Source: Eikenella sp963515595 (lineage in GTDB: Bacteria > Pseudomonadota > Gammaproteobacteria > Burkholderiales > Neisseriaceae). From it: a stretch of 16,721 nucleotides of DNA. Made by a program: the position numbers and the translations under genes. The stretch is from contig CAUPYH010000038.1 in assembly GCA_963515595.1 (NCBI GenBank), positions 1 through 16,721 on the forward strand, in the 5' to 3' direction. Position 1 is the first letter of the stretch, and each line of letters begins with the position of its first letter. Below, piece after piece: positions 1-5,870 of this stretch. The notes under the pieces were generated by a model. The model had not been told where the DNA came from. It worked only from the letters and a program-made list of their open reading frames with translations, and made no database searches.

Positions 1-502
1 AGCCGATGATGCCGCTGTTTACATCCAAACGGCCGCCGAGCGAAAGGTGTTTGCTGCCCGTACCACCCGTATCGCCATAAAACAGGGCGCGGTTGGTTTG
101 GCTGGCAGCATCTCCCGGGGTACATTTATTACGGAAGGCATTTGCACTCGGCATACTGCCGCCGCTGCTCTGACCAGCCGCCCATTCCAAGTTGTTATTG
201 GTCAAAAAGAACAGTGCGTTTCTTCTTGATGATTCATCGCTGGTAACGATACATCCACCATCATCGCCATCATTGATAAAAATGCCCGGCCCGGCGTTGG
301 CATAGCCTGCGGTCATCATCATGGCAGAAGCCATGGCAGTATAGGCAAAGCGCGGAGATTTAAATCCCAACCCGCTTAGCATTGCCGAACCAAGAGCATA
401 CCATCTGGAAGAACCAGATTTTCCTTTAGCCCTGGCATTTTCCTGAACCACAGTCCAAGTGTTAGTGTGTTCATTCCATACTACACGATAGATTTTGTTC
501 AT
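1..502 (-). CDS. Trimeric autotransporter adhesin (YadA-like), N-terminal part, cut by window edge
   Basis: The reading frame opens at the ATG complementary to 500-502 and stays open for 167 codons to the window edge, so the C-terminus is outside. Residues 1-30 (MNKIYRVVWNEHTNTWTVVQ...) are a classic extended signal peptide region of type V secretion. A hydrophobic stretch follows at about 50-67, with probable cleavage after ANA at 68-70. Near the edge, residues 152-167 (HLSLGGRLDVNSGIIG) resemble the SLGGRLDV segments of YadA-type proteins. Family knowledge: such proteins trimerise, insert a C-terminal 12-strand barrel in the outer membrane and expose a head and stalk for adhesion. Two cysteines (C84, C127) in the predicted passenger are uncommon for this class. 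An AGGGAA-like ribosome-binding sequence lies about 10 nt before the ATG. The barrel is not visible, so a two-partner or classical autotransporter is less likely but not excluded. Confidence 0.85.
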   Translation of the reverse strand, partial: MNKIYRVVWNEHTNTWTVVQENARAKGKSGSSRWYALGSAMLSGLGFKSPRFAYTAMASAMMMTAGYANAGPGIFINDGDDGGCIVTSDESSRRNALFFLTNNNLEWAAGQSSGGSMPSANAFRNKCTPGDAASQTNRALFYGDTGGTGSKHLSLGGRLDVNSGIIG

Positions 503-878
503 ATATTCAGTTCCCTAACTTTCAAAAATATAGTGGTAAAGAACCCATCGGTTGACTTACATCAAGCTTACTACTCATTTATTTCTACGCTTGCCAAATC
601 ACATAAAACTTAAATTATCCTTGTAGAGAGAATTTATTTTAGCTGAATAAATTCAATTAGCTATATATTCCAAAACCCGTGGGCAAATTGGGGATGGATG
701 ATACAACCAATTGATTTGCCATCATAGTCACTTATCGTTTTATTATGTTTCATTACAAAATTTTACGATTGTTTTGCAACACACTCTTCTGAATAAGCCA
801 TGTAAGCTGCGTTTCTTACTCCATCTCAAACAATAAAAATACTTTTAGATTTTCTTATATACAAGCACTTAACACTTC

Positions 879-890
879 TGGCTACCTGAA
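879..890 (+). repeat. Imperfect Eikenella-type DUS
   Basis: Reads TGGCTACCTGAA, one mismatch (first base) from AGGCTACCTGAA. It lies alone in the AT-rich gap. Confidence 0.6.
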
Positions 891-1089
891 AATCAAATTA
901 TAGAACGCTCCCGCATTCTGTCATCCAAGTGAAATTCCAGCTTCTATTGAGTAGCCTCACTAGGTAAATTGCAAGCTATTCCCAGTTTAATTTACCCGGT
1001 ATGGACTACCAGCAATATCCGTTCTCAAACCCTCTACTACACGAAATAAAAAATCAATCAAAATATCGCATTACCCTACTTCACTAGTT

Positions 1090-1101
1090 TTCAGGTAGCC
1101 T
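1090..1101 (-). repeat. Eikenella-type DUS, single copy
   Basis: A perfect reverse-complement copy (TTCAGGTAGCCT on the plus strand) in the AT-rich gap. It has no partner nearby, so it is probably an uptake signal rather than a terminator. Confidence 0.9.
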
Positions 1102-1207
1102 TTATCACCCTATACAGTAAAAGTTCCATCACGGCACCACACAAGCCTACACACACAGGATGCTGCATAATCCTGCGCACACAACCCAATACAACTAAAT
1201 AAGTCAT

Positions 1208-1245
1208 AAAAAGCTTGCTTATCATTTAGATAAGCAAGCTTTTTT
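1208..1245 (-). terminator. Strong intrinsic terminator, probably bidirectional
   Basis: A perfect 16-bp stem (1208-1223 with 1229-1244) closes a 5-base loop (ATTTA). The plus strand ends in six Ts and the minus strand in five. It lies 56 bases past the stop of the minus-strand gene at 1301-1693, so it most likely ends that transcript. It differs from most hairpins in this window in not being built from DUS copies. Confidence 0.85.
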
Positions 1246-1300
1246 AAGCCATCAACGTAAGAAACTAATTTTCAGCACCCGTTTTTACAAATCTCTCTCT

Positions 1301-1693
1301 TTAAAACGGCTGCTGCAGTTCACTCAGACTGATGCCCAAAGCTTGGGCGTATTTGGCCAAAGTTTTTTCAGGTAGCCTCTTAAACACGGCCGCTTGCAAA
1401 TGTCGGCGCAGCTGCCAGCGCCACACGCCAGCGGCCATGGCCAGGCTGGTTTCGTCGTGACGGCTGCGGAACATGTGGTAATACAAAGCGGAGCGTTCGC
1501 CACGTTCCACGGCCTGCTTGGCGGCTTCAGTCTGTTCCTCCAACTCGGCCACAGCCTGCACAGTGGCATAAGATTCATCTTGCCAGCCGGTGCTGGTGGC
1601 AGCTTGGTAGCGGCCATTGTGCGTGCCGTAAATAATTTTTTGATGCCCACGATAGCTGGGGCTGTTGTCTTGCGGAATGTCGTTGATATCCAT
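1301..1693 (-). CDS. Small conserved Neisseriaceae protein with helix-turn-helix-like C-terminus
   Basis: The protein has 130 residues starting at the ATG complementary to 1691-1693; a TTG five codons earlier is possible but has no better ribosome-binding site. It is soluble, without signal peptide or membrane segment. Residues about 76-127 are helical and end in TLAKYAQALGISLSEL, which has the look of the last helices of a Cro/C1-type DNA-binding domain. I recall similar proteins in Neisseria annotated only as hypothetical. A DUS inside the gene encodes RLPE at 107-109 plus E109-K110 context (RLPEK). The gene follows the KAS III-like gene on the same strand after 77 bases holding two DUS copies, so the two may be co-transcribed. 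The overlapping frame at 1324-1743 lacks such family character. DNA binding is inferred from pattern only. Confidence 0.7.
   Translation of the reverse strand: MDINDIPQDNSPSYRGHQKIIYGTHNGRYQAATSTGWQDESYATVQAVAELEEQTEAAKQAVERGERSALYYHMFRSRHDETSLAMAAGVWRWQLRRHLQAAVFKRLPEKTLAKYAQALGISLSELQQPF
1367..1378 (-). repeat. DUS inside a coding region (reads RLPE)
   Basis: A perfect copy lying in the coding direction of the 1301-1693 gene. It is translated as RLPEK just before the predicted DNA-binding helices. Confidence 0.9.
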
Positions 1694-1725
1694 GCCGGAT
1701 AGTTCCAAACAAGCAGAATTTGGTT

Positions 1726-1737
1726 TTCAGGTAGCCT
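1726..1737 (-). repeat. DUS in intergenic spacer
   Basis: A perfect copy between the HTH-like gene and the KAS III-like gene. It has the same orientation as the copy at 1760-1771, so the two cannot pair as a hairpin. Confidence 0.9.
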
Positions 1738-1759
1738 TACCAAGAGCAGATAAGTAGTT

Positions 1760-1771
1760 TTCAGGTAGCCT
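1760..1771 (-). repeat. DUS abutting the stop codon of the KAS III-like gene
   Basis: A perfect copy that shares one base (1771) with the TGA stop of the KAS III-like gene. Confidence 0.9.
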
Positions 1772-2931
1772 CAAGCATACACAGCTTCCAGCAGCATAAA
1801 ACAAGTGGAAAAGCGGCCGCTTTCAGGAATGTAGCACAGGATTTTCTGGCCTTCTCGGATGTCTGTGCGGCGCATAAACTCTTCCAAGATAATGTAAATC
1901 GCTGCCGAGCCGGTGTTGCCTTTATAGTGCAGGTTGGTAAACCATTTTTCTTCGGCAATCGGCAGCCCCGCTGCAGCAAGGCCATCAGCCAGTTTGCTGC
2001 GGAAGAAACCAGAGGAATAATGCGGCAGAAACCAATCAATCTTATCGGCTTGCAAGCCATGTTTGGCAATCAGATGGCGCAGCGGTTTTTCCACCGTATA
2101 GGCCACGATATTTTCATTCAGCAGCTTCACATCCTGCTTCACCGCCATCAAGCTGCGCTTGGCGCACTCATCGGCATCAACATCTTTCCAACTCAGCCAT
2201 TCCTCGCCCTGCCCCACTTCGCCGCCGGCATACATGCACACCGGCATCTCGTTGGCATACGACAGCAAATCAATCCAATGGATTTTGAAATTCAACTGCC
2301 CGGCCAGCGGCTCACTGCCCAGCTGCACCGCACCGGCACCGTCCGACAGCATCCAGCGCAAAAAATCCTTTTCAAACGCAATTTCCGGCTTGGCATCCTG
2401 CAGGCGAAGGCTGTCGGTTTCACAACGGAAACGCTCGCCGCGCAATACCGCCGAAGCCGTTTCCGAAGCCGCTGCCACCGCTTCGTGGCATTCACCGGTG
2501 CGCACCGCGCGTTCGGCCTGCTTCATCGCTGCCATCCCTGCCACACACACGCCAGCCGTGCTCACCACCTCGCAGGGTGGAATCTGCGGCAGCAGCCCGT
2601 GCACCATCACCGCATGGCCGGGCAAAATCTGGTCGGGGTAAGACGTGCCGCAGGCAAGACTGCCTATTTCGCCCGCACGCAAACCCTGCTCCAACAAACC
2701 GCGCACCGCCAGCGCAGCCAGCTCTGTGTTGCTATGGGTGGCACGGCGGGTGTGCGGATCGATGGCGTAGTAGCGGGAAGTAATCGCGTTGGAGCGCAAA
2801 ATCATCTTGCGTACGCGCGAAGGCGTATCCCCCGTCATACCGAGCACGGCTTCCATCTGCTCATTGCTCACCGGCGGATTCGGCAGAAACGCAGCAGCGC
2901 GTTTGATATAAACATCTGATGGCTTATGCAA
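1771..2931 (-). CDS. Beta-ketoacyl-ACP synthase III-like condensing enzyme
   Basis: The protein has 386 residues and belongs to the thiolase-fold KAS III group, which join an acyl-CoA starter to malonyl-ACP or a related extender in fatty-acid or polyketide-type synthesis. The expected Cys-His-Asn triad is present: C129 in STAGVCVAGM, H304 in FLPHYSSG and N339 in YKGNTGSA. It is longer than housekeeping FabH (about 320 residues), so it may be a specialised member acting on an unusual substrate; no acyl carrier protein or other synthesis gene is visible nearby. The start is TTG: an AAGGGGAG ribosome-binding sequence lies 6 bases before it and the next in-frame ATG is 25 codons in. Transcription probably starts between the tRNA gene and here. 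The substrate is unknown. Confidence 0.85.
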   Translation of the reverse strand: MHKPSDVYIKRAAAFLPNPPVSNEQMEAVLGMTGDTPSRVRKMILRSNAITSRYYAIDPHTRRATHSNTELAALAVRGLLEQGLRAGEIGSLACGTSYPDQILPGHAVMVHGLLPQIPPCEVVSTAGVCVAGMAAMKQAERAVRTGECHEAVAAASETASAVLRGERFRCETDSLRLQDAKPEIAFEKDFLRWMLSDGAGAVQLGSEPLAGQLNFKIHWIDLLSYANEMPVCMYAGGEVGQGEEWLSWKDVDADECAKRSLMAVKQDVKLLNENIVAYTVEKPLRHLIAKHGLQADKIDWFLPHYSSGFFRSKLADGLAAAGLPIAEEKWFTNLHYKGNTGSAAIYIILEEFMRRTDIREGQKILCYIPESGRFSTCFMLLEAVYA

Positions 2932-2937
2932 TTCCGG

Positions 2938-2945
2938 CTCCCCTT
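2938..2945 (-). promoter_or_regulatory. Ribosome-binding site supporting a TTG start
   Basis: The minus strand reads AAGGGGAG, 6 bases before the TTG at 2931-2929. This is what decides the start of the KAS III-like gene. Confidence 0.7.
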
Positions 2946-2970
2946 CGATTTATGTGATGTGTGTGGACAT

Positions 2971-3013
2971 TTTCAGGTAGCCTGCAGCGGCATATAGCAA
3001 AGGCTACCTGAAA
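2971..3013. repeat. Inverted DUS pair forming a hairpin
   Basis: A minus copy (2972-2983) and a plus copy (3001-3012) form a perfect 13-bp stem with a 17-base loop, between tRNA-Leu and the KAS III-like gene. There is no T-run, so termination would be weak. It may insulate the two transcripts. Confidence 0.75.
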
Positions 3014-3032
3014 CTTAGCGGCTAACGAAGAA

Positions 3033-3061
3033 CAGCCTGAAACGCTAAACATTTCAGGCTG
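3033..3061 (-). terminator. Hairpin after tRNA-Leu, built from a different DUS-like word
   Basis: CAGCCTGAAA (3033-3042) pairs perfectly with 3052-3061 around a 9-base loop, 11 bases past the tRNA 3' end. The sequence beyond it on the minus strand is only modestly T-rich (TTCTTCGTT). The arms contain GCCTGAA rather than the Eikenella word, closer to the Kingella-type dialects. Confidence 0.6.
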
Positions 3062-3071
3062 CTGTATTATT

Positions 3072-3156
3072 TGGTGCCCAGGGTCGGACTCGAACCGACA
3101 CACCTTGCGGCGGGGGATTTTGAGTCCCCTGCGTCTACCAATTTCGCCACCTGGGC
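3072..3156 (-). tRNA. tRNA-Leu (anticodon CAA)
   Basis: Read on the minus strand, the acceptor arm GCCCAGG pairs perfectly with CCTGGGC, followed by discriminator A and an encoded CCA. The anticodon stem GGGGA/TCCCC encloses the loop CTCAAAA, giving anticodon CAA, which reads the UUG leucine codon. The T arm is GTCGG-TTCGAGT-CCGAC, and there is a long class II variable arm as expected for leucine tRNAs. The gene is 85 bases with CCA and has its own strong promoter just upstream. Confidence 0.97.
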
Positions 3157-3174
3157 AGGTGATGAAGAAACGGC

Positions 3175-3202
3175 ATTATAGGCATTTTTCCACGTTTGTA
3201 AA
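3175..3202 (-). promoter_or_regulatory. Strong promoter of tRNA-Leu
   Basis: On the minus strand, TTTACA (complement of 3197-3202) and a perfect TATAAT (complement of 3175-3180) are separated by 16 bases. The -10 is followed by GCCG, a G/C-rich discriminator of the kind found at stable-RNA promoters. The tRNA begins 18 bases after the -10 box. Confidence 0.85.
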
Positions 3203-3344
3203 GTTTTTTACCTGCATATCTGCCGTTTTGCCGTTTAAAACCGTGTTTTCAATGGCAATAAAACCACAGCCCTGCTCCACCATATGCCTTTTGGCTGGTC
3301 AAAACCTCCTGTTGTGCGCTGGTGGAGTTTGAATTTGTGCATAT

Positions 3345-3448
3345 TATAGCGGATTGGCTTGAAATCAGGACAGTTTAACAAGCCACAGAGTGCAACCTAT
3401 GTGGCAAGGCAAACCTATGCACTACTGGTTTAAAGTGAATCCACTATA
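3345..3448. mobile_element. Correia-like repeat-enclosed element (CREE/NEMIS-type MITE), 104 bp
   Basis: The element runs from TATAGCGGATT to AATCCACTATA. Its two ends are inverted repeats matching at about 20 of the outer 27 positions. The interior carries blocks I recall from Neisseria Correia elements: AAATCAGGACA near the left, AGCCxCAGA, GGCAAGGC, and TACTGGTTTAAA near the right. The length fits the short Correia class (about 104-108 bp). Family knowledge: these are non-autonomous elements inserted at TA; their transcripts can be cut by RNase III and their ends can supply promoters. Here the right end lies 12 bases before the sco start codon. No protein is encoded. Confidence 0.8.
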
Positions 3449-3454
3449 TATAAT
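3449..3454 (+). promoter_or_regulatory. Candidate -10 box made at the Correia-like element end
   Basis: A perfect TATAAT abuts the element's terminal CACTATA, and a second reading (TATATA, 3445-3450) overlaps it. The box ends 6 bases before the ATG at 3461, so transcription would start at or very near the start codon. No good -35 match is present; the nearest in position is TGGTTT (3426-3431), inside the element. Confidence 0.55.
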
Positions 3455-3460
3455 CGCCGC

Positions 3461-4111
3461 ATGCGCACAACAATCCTCCTTTCCGCAGCCCTCCTACTCT
3501 TGGCCGGCTGCCCCTCCGAACCGCCTGCCACGCCTGAAGCGTCGGCATCTTCGGCTTCCGCCACCTCTGCCGTTACCAACCAATTTCACGGCACAGACAT
3601 CAGCCAAGATCCTATCGGCGGCGATTTCACCCTCACCAGCCACAACGGCCGCCCCGTATCCTTAAGCGATTTTCGTGGCAAGGTTGTGGTGCTCGTGTTC
3701 GGCTACACCCACTGCCCAGACGTGTGCCCCACCCACCTGCTCACCTATGCCCAGGCCATTGCCCAGCTGCCGCCCGAGCAGGCCGAAGCGGTACAGCTCC
3801 TGTTTGTTTCCATTGATCCCGCGCGCGACCGCCCCGAGCTCTTGGCGCGCTATGTGCCCGCCTTCAACCCCAGCTTTATCGGGCTCACCAGCACCGATGG
3901 CGGCGAAGCCGAAACCCAAACCGTGATGAAGCTCTACGGTGCCACCGCCGTAAAACAGCCGCCGCAGCCCAACGGCTTTTACAGCGTAGACCACAGCAGC
4001 GCCACCTTCCTCATCAACCGCCAAGGCCGCCCCGTGGTGATGGAGCCCTTCGGCCAAACCGCCACCCAGTTGGCAGAAGACCTTAAAACCCTGTTAAACC
4101 AACAGCCTTAA
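3461..4111 (+). CDS. SCO1/SenC-family copper-binding lipoprotein
   Basis: The protein has 216 residues. A lipoprotein signal ends in LAGC, with C17 as the lipidated cysteine, so it should be anchored in the inner membrane facing the periplasm. After a Ser/Ala/Pro-rich linker (about 18-40) comes a thioredoxin-fold domain with the SCO copper site: C85 and C89 in HCPDVCP and the conserved H178 in SVDHSSATF. SCO proteins deliver copper to the CuA centre of cytochrome oxidase or act as thiol-disulfide reductases in that assembly; no oxidase genes are visible here, so the client is unknown. The start is fixed by the signal peptide, yet no Shine-Dalgarno sequence precedes it, which fits the leaderless arrangement suggested by the adjacent -10 box. 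A DUS hairpin follows the stop. Confidence 0.92.
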   Translation: MRTTILLSAALLLLAGCPSEPPATPEASASSASATSAVTNQFHGTDISQDPIGGDFTLTSHNGRPVSLSDFRGKVVVLVFGYTHCPDVCPTHLLTYAQAIAQLPPEQAEAVQLLFVSIDPARDRPELLARYVPAFNPSFIGLTSTDGGEAETQTVMKLYGATAVKQPPQPNGFYSVDHSSATFLINRQGRPVVMEPFGQTATQLAEDLKTLLNQQP

Positions 4112-4117
4112 CACCAA

Positions 4118-4150
4118 AGGCTACCTGAAAGCCATTTTTCAGGTAGCCCC
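4118..4150. terminator. Inverted DUS pair after the SCO gene
   Basis: A plus copy (4118-4129) and a minus copy with a changed last base (4139-4150) form a 12-bp stem with a 7-base loop, 6 bases after the sco stop. No T-run follows, so it may end or only weaken transcription into the next gene. Confidence 0.65.
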
Positions 4151-4169
4151 AACCAAGAAACCAAATATC

Positions 4170-5330
4170 ATGCAGAAAAACGATCAACAAGCCCGCCTCG
4201 CCGTCCTCATCGACGCCGACAACGCCCCCGCCGACATCATCGACCGCCTGCTCGAAGAAATCGCCAAATACGGCATCGCCAGCGTCAAACGCATCTACGG
4301 CGACTGGAGCCACGGCCTTTCCAAATGGAAAGCCGCCCTCCTGCCCCACGCCATCATCCCCGTCCAACAATTCGCCTACACCAAAGGCAAAAACGCCACC
4401 GATATGGCGTTGGTCATCGACGCGATGGACTTACTGTACAGCGGCAATTTCGACGGCTTCTGCATCGTATCCAGCGATTCCGACTTCACCCGCCTGGCAA
4501 GCCGCCTGCGCGAAAGCGGGCTGACCGTGTACGGTTTCGGCGAAAAGAAAACGCCCGAAGCCTTCCGCAAAGCCTGCGACAAATTCATCTACACCGAAAT
4601 CTTCCGTCCCGAAAAACAACGCCAAGAAAAAGAGAAGAACAGCGGCAAAAACACCCCTGCCGCCGCCCCTGACGCGCTGTCCCTGCTCAAACGCGCCGTG
4701 CGCGAAAACGCCGACGACCTCGGCTGGGCAAACCTTGGCCCCATCGGCAGCTACATCAGCAAAATCAATCCCGATTTCGACTCAAGGCTTTACGGCTACG
4801 GCAAACTCTCCGACCTCATCAAATCCTTCGACATCTTCGAACACCGCACCGACAACAACCAGCTCCAAGTGCGCCGCAAAACCGAAGCCCGACCCGAAAG
4901 GCTACCTGAAAACCAAAACGAGCAACGTGAAGCGCGGCAAAGCCAAAATGAACGGAGCGAAGCCCGCACTAACCAAAATGAGCAACGCTCCCAAAACGAC
5001 CAGCCTACCGAAGGCAAACCCAGCAAACGCAAACCTCAGTCCGCCAAAGCCGAAGGCGGCCCGTCCAAAGCCACCAAACCCTCCTTCACCAAGCTCATTC
5101 CCGCGGTGCAGCAGGCCATCCAAGCCACCGCCGACCCCGACGGCTGGGCGCGGCTGGGCGACGTAGTCAAACAGCTTCCCGCCGCCATCGACCCCATCCA
5201 ATACGGCTGCGCCAACGGCCGCGACCTCATCCACTCCATCTACAGCGACTGGGTGGAAATCAAAAAAGCCGGTCGCGGCGAACGCATCCGCATCAACAAA
5301 GTCTTCATCGTGAAAAACGAACAAGCCTAA
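4170..5330 (+). CDS. NYN-domain protein with two OST-HTH/LOTUS domains (probable RNA-processing enzyme)
   Basis: The protein has 386 residues and is soluble. Residues about 8-145 form a NYN (PIN-like) nuclease domain with the expected acidic residues: D15 and D17 in LIDADN, D78 and D84 in TDMALVIDAMD, and D103 and D105 in SSDSDF. Two LOTUS/OST-HTH domains follow, at about 168-226 and 306-382. The linker (about 235-300) is rich in Q, N, E, R and K with an imperfect tandem repeat. NYN domains bind metal and are thought to cut RNA; LOTUS domains bind RNA, so an RNA target is likely but the substrate is unknown. A DUS at the linker start encodes RLPE. The ribosome-binding site is weak (AAGAAA). 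It lies 58 bases after sco, across a hairpin. Confidence 0.88.
   Translation: MQKNDQQARLAVLIDADNAPADIIDRLLEEIAKYGIASVKRIYGDWSHGLSKWKAALLPHAIIPVQQFAYTKGKNATDMALVIDAMDLLYSGNFDGFCIVSSDSDFTRLASRLRESGLTVYGFGEKKTPEAFRKACDKFIYTEIFRPEKQRQEKEKNSGKNTPAAAPDALSLLKRAVRENADDLGWANLGPIGSYISKINPDFDSRLYGYGKLSDLIKSFDIFEHRTDNNQLQVRRKTEARPERLPENQNEQREARQSQNERSEARTNQNEQRSQNDQPTEGKPSKRKPQSAKAEGGPSKATKPSFTKLIPAVQQAIQATADPDGWARLGDVVKQLPAAIDPIQYGCANGRDLIHSIYSDWVEIKKAGRGERIRINKVFIVKNEQA
4899..4910 (+). repeat. DUS inside the NYN-LOTUS gene (reads RLPE)
   Basis: A perfect copy translated as RLPE at the start of the low-complexity linker, where an inserted peptide should be harmless. Confidence 0.9.
4911..5003 (+). repeat. 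Imperfect tandem repeat in the linker of the NYN-LOTUS gene
   Basis: Three related units of about 30 bases encode NQNEQREARQS, QNERSEARTN and QNEQRSQND. The repeated DNA core is CCAAAA(C/T)GA(G/A)C. Copy number could vary between strains. Confidence 0.7.
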
Positions 5331-5348
5331 ACAATCCAAAGGCTACCT

Positions 5349-5659
5349 ACCATAACAGGTGAAACAAAAGCATAATTGGCCCAACCTATGTATTCGGTGC
5401 CGTTATCCGCATAAACTCATTCCCACGTTCGACCTTAGCCAGACGTCTCATTCCGTACTTTGCCTGTTTGAAATGGTCGTTGGTACTGGTTTGGGGTTTA
5501 AGCAGCCTACCCTTGCAGCTCTGAGTGTACGGTAAATGCTCATGCGGCTAACTTGGCAGCAGCGGGAGGGAAGGTAACGTTTTCCTTCTTCTGCGTGTAA
5601 GCTAACCATATGGCTTGGCAATGGTACGGGGTGAGACTGGTAGTTTTGCACATGTTCAT
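5349..5659 (-). pseudogene. Decayed IS481-type transposase
   Basis: Read on the minus strand, an ATG at 5659 (with AGGAGA upstream) begins MNMCKTTSLTPYHCQAIWLA. The frame then shifts and continues as VSRMSIYRTLRAARVG, a helix-turn-helix resembling those of transposases. It shifts again to HFKQAKYGMRRLAKVER (about 5426-5481), like the KYGxRRLAKVE segment of IS481 transposases. It then jumps to YADNGTEYIG (5384-5413), the DNG(T/S)E block of the DDE catalytic core. The stretch normally in between, with the first catalytic aspartate, is gone. At least three frameshifts and one deletion make this non-functional. It separates the NYN gene from glmM. Terminal inverted repeats are not clear. Family assignment is from remembered motifs. 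Confidence 0.65.
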
Positions 5660-5870
5660 GTTTCAGTATTCTCCTGAAAATGCTGGAAGCAACTCTGAGA
5701 GATTCCTATATTTTTTAGGTAAACTTCATTTCCACCACTTTGCCGCCATTCAAATGCCTTTTCTGCCGTAGGTTTGCCCGATTTAACCGCCACAATGCTG
5801 GCATAAGAAGGAGTGCTGCTTTACAATTCGCTCATTCGGCCTGCAAGCGGCTACTACAAAGGATTTCACG
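5660..5870. other. Leader region of glmM
   Basis: No gene is seen. Transcription of glmM should start here because the region upstream is transposase debris on the other strand, but I find no convincing -35/-10 pair. A good ribosome-binding site, AAAGGA (5858-5863), lies 7 bases before the glmM ATG. Confidence 0.5.

Larger units (their letters stand above)
503..1300. other. AT-rich intergenic region, no recognisable gene
   Basis: About 800 bases, clearly richer in A and T than the coding DNA on either side. I found no convincing reading frame on either strand. It holds a 9-bp AT palindrome (630-638 with 646-654), one imperfect DUS (879-890), one perfect DUS (1090-1101) and a strong hairpin terminator (1208-1245). 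The part next to 502 should contain the adhesin promoter; TATATT on the minus strand (complement of 525-530) is a possible -10, but I see no good -35. Confidence 0.6.

Noticed and set aside
47..229. 60-residue plus-strand frame at the left edge
   Set aside because: It is antisense to the autotransporter gene, whose extended signal peptide is unmistakable.
528..560. TATAGTGG before the adhesin as a third Correia-like end
   Set aside because: Only the first nine or so bases match; no interior blocks and no matching CACTATA partner within 160 bases on either side.
630..654. AT palindrome as terminator or operator
   Set aside because: The 9-bp stem contains almost only A and T, is not next to a gene end, and is expected by chance in AT-rich DNA.
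1324..1743. Overlapping 139-residue frame on the minus strand
   Set aside because: The 1301-1693 frame has the soluble, family-like protein; this one is Trp/Pro-rich shadow sequence.
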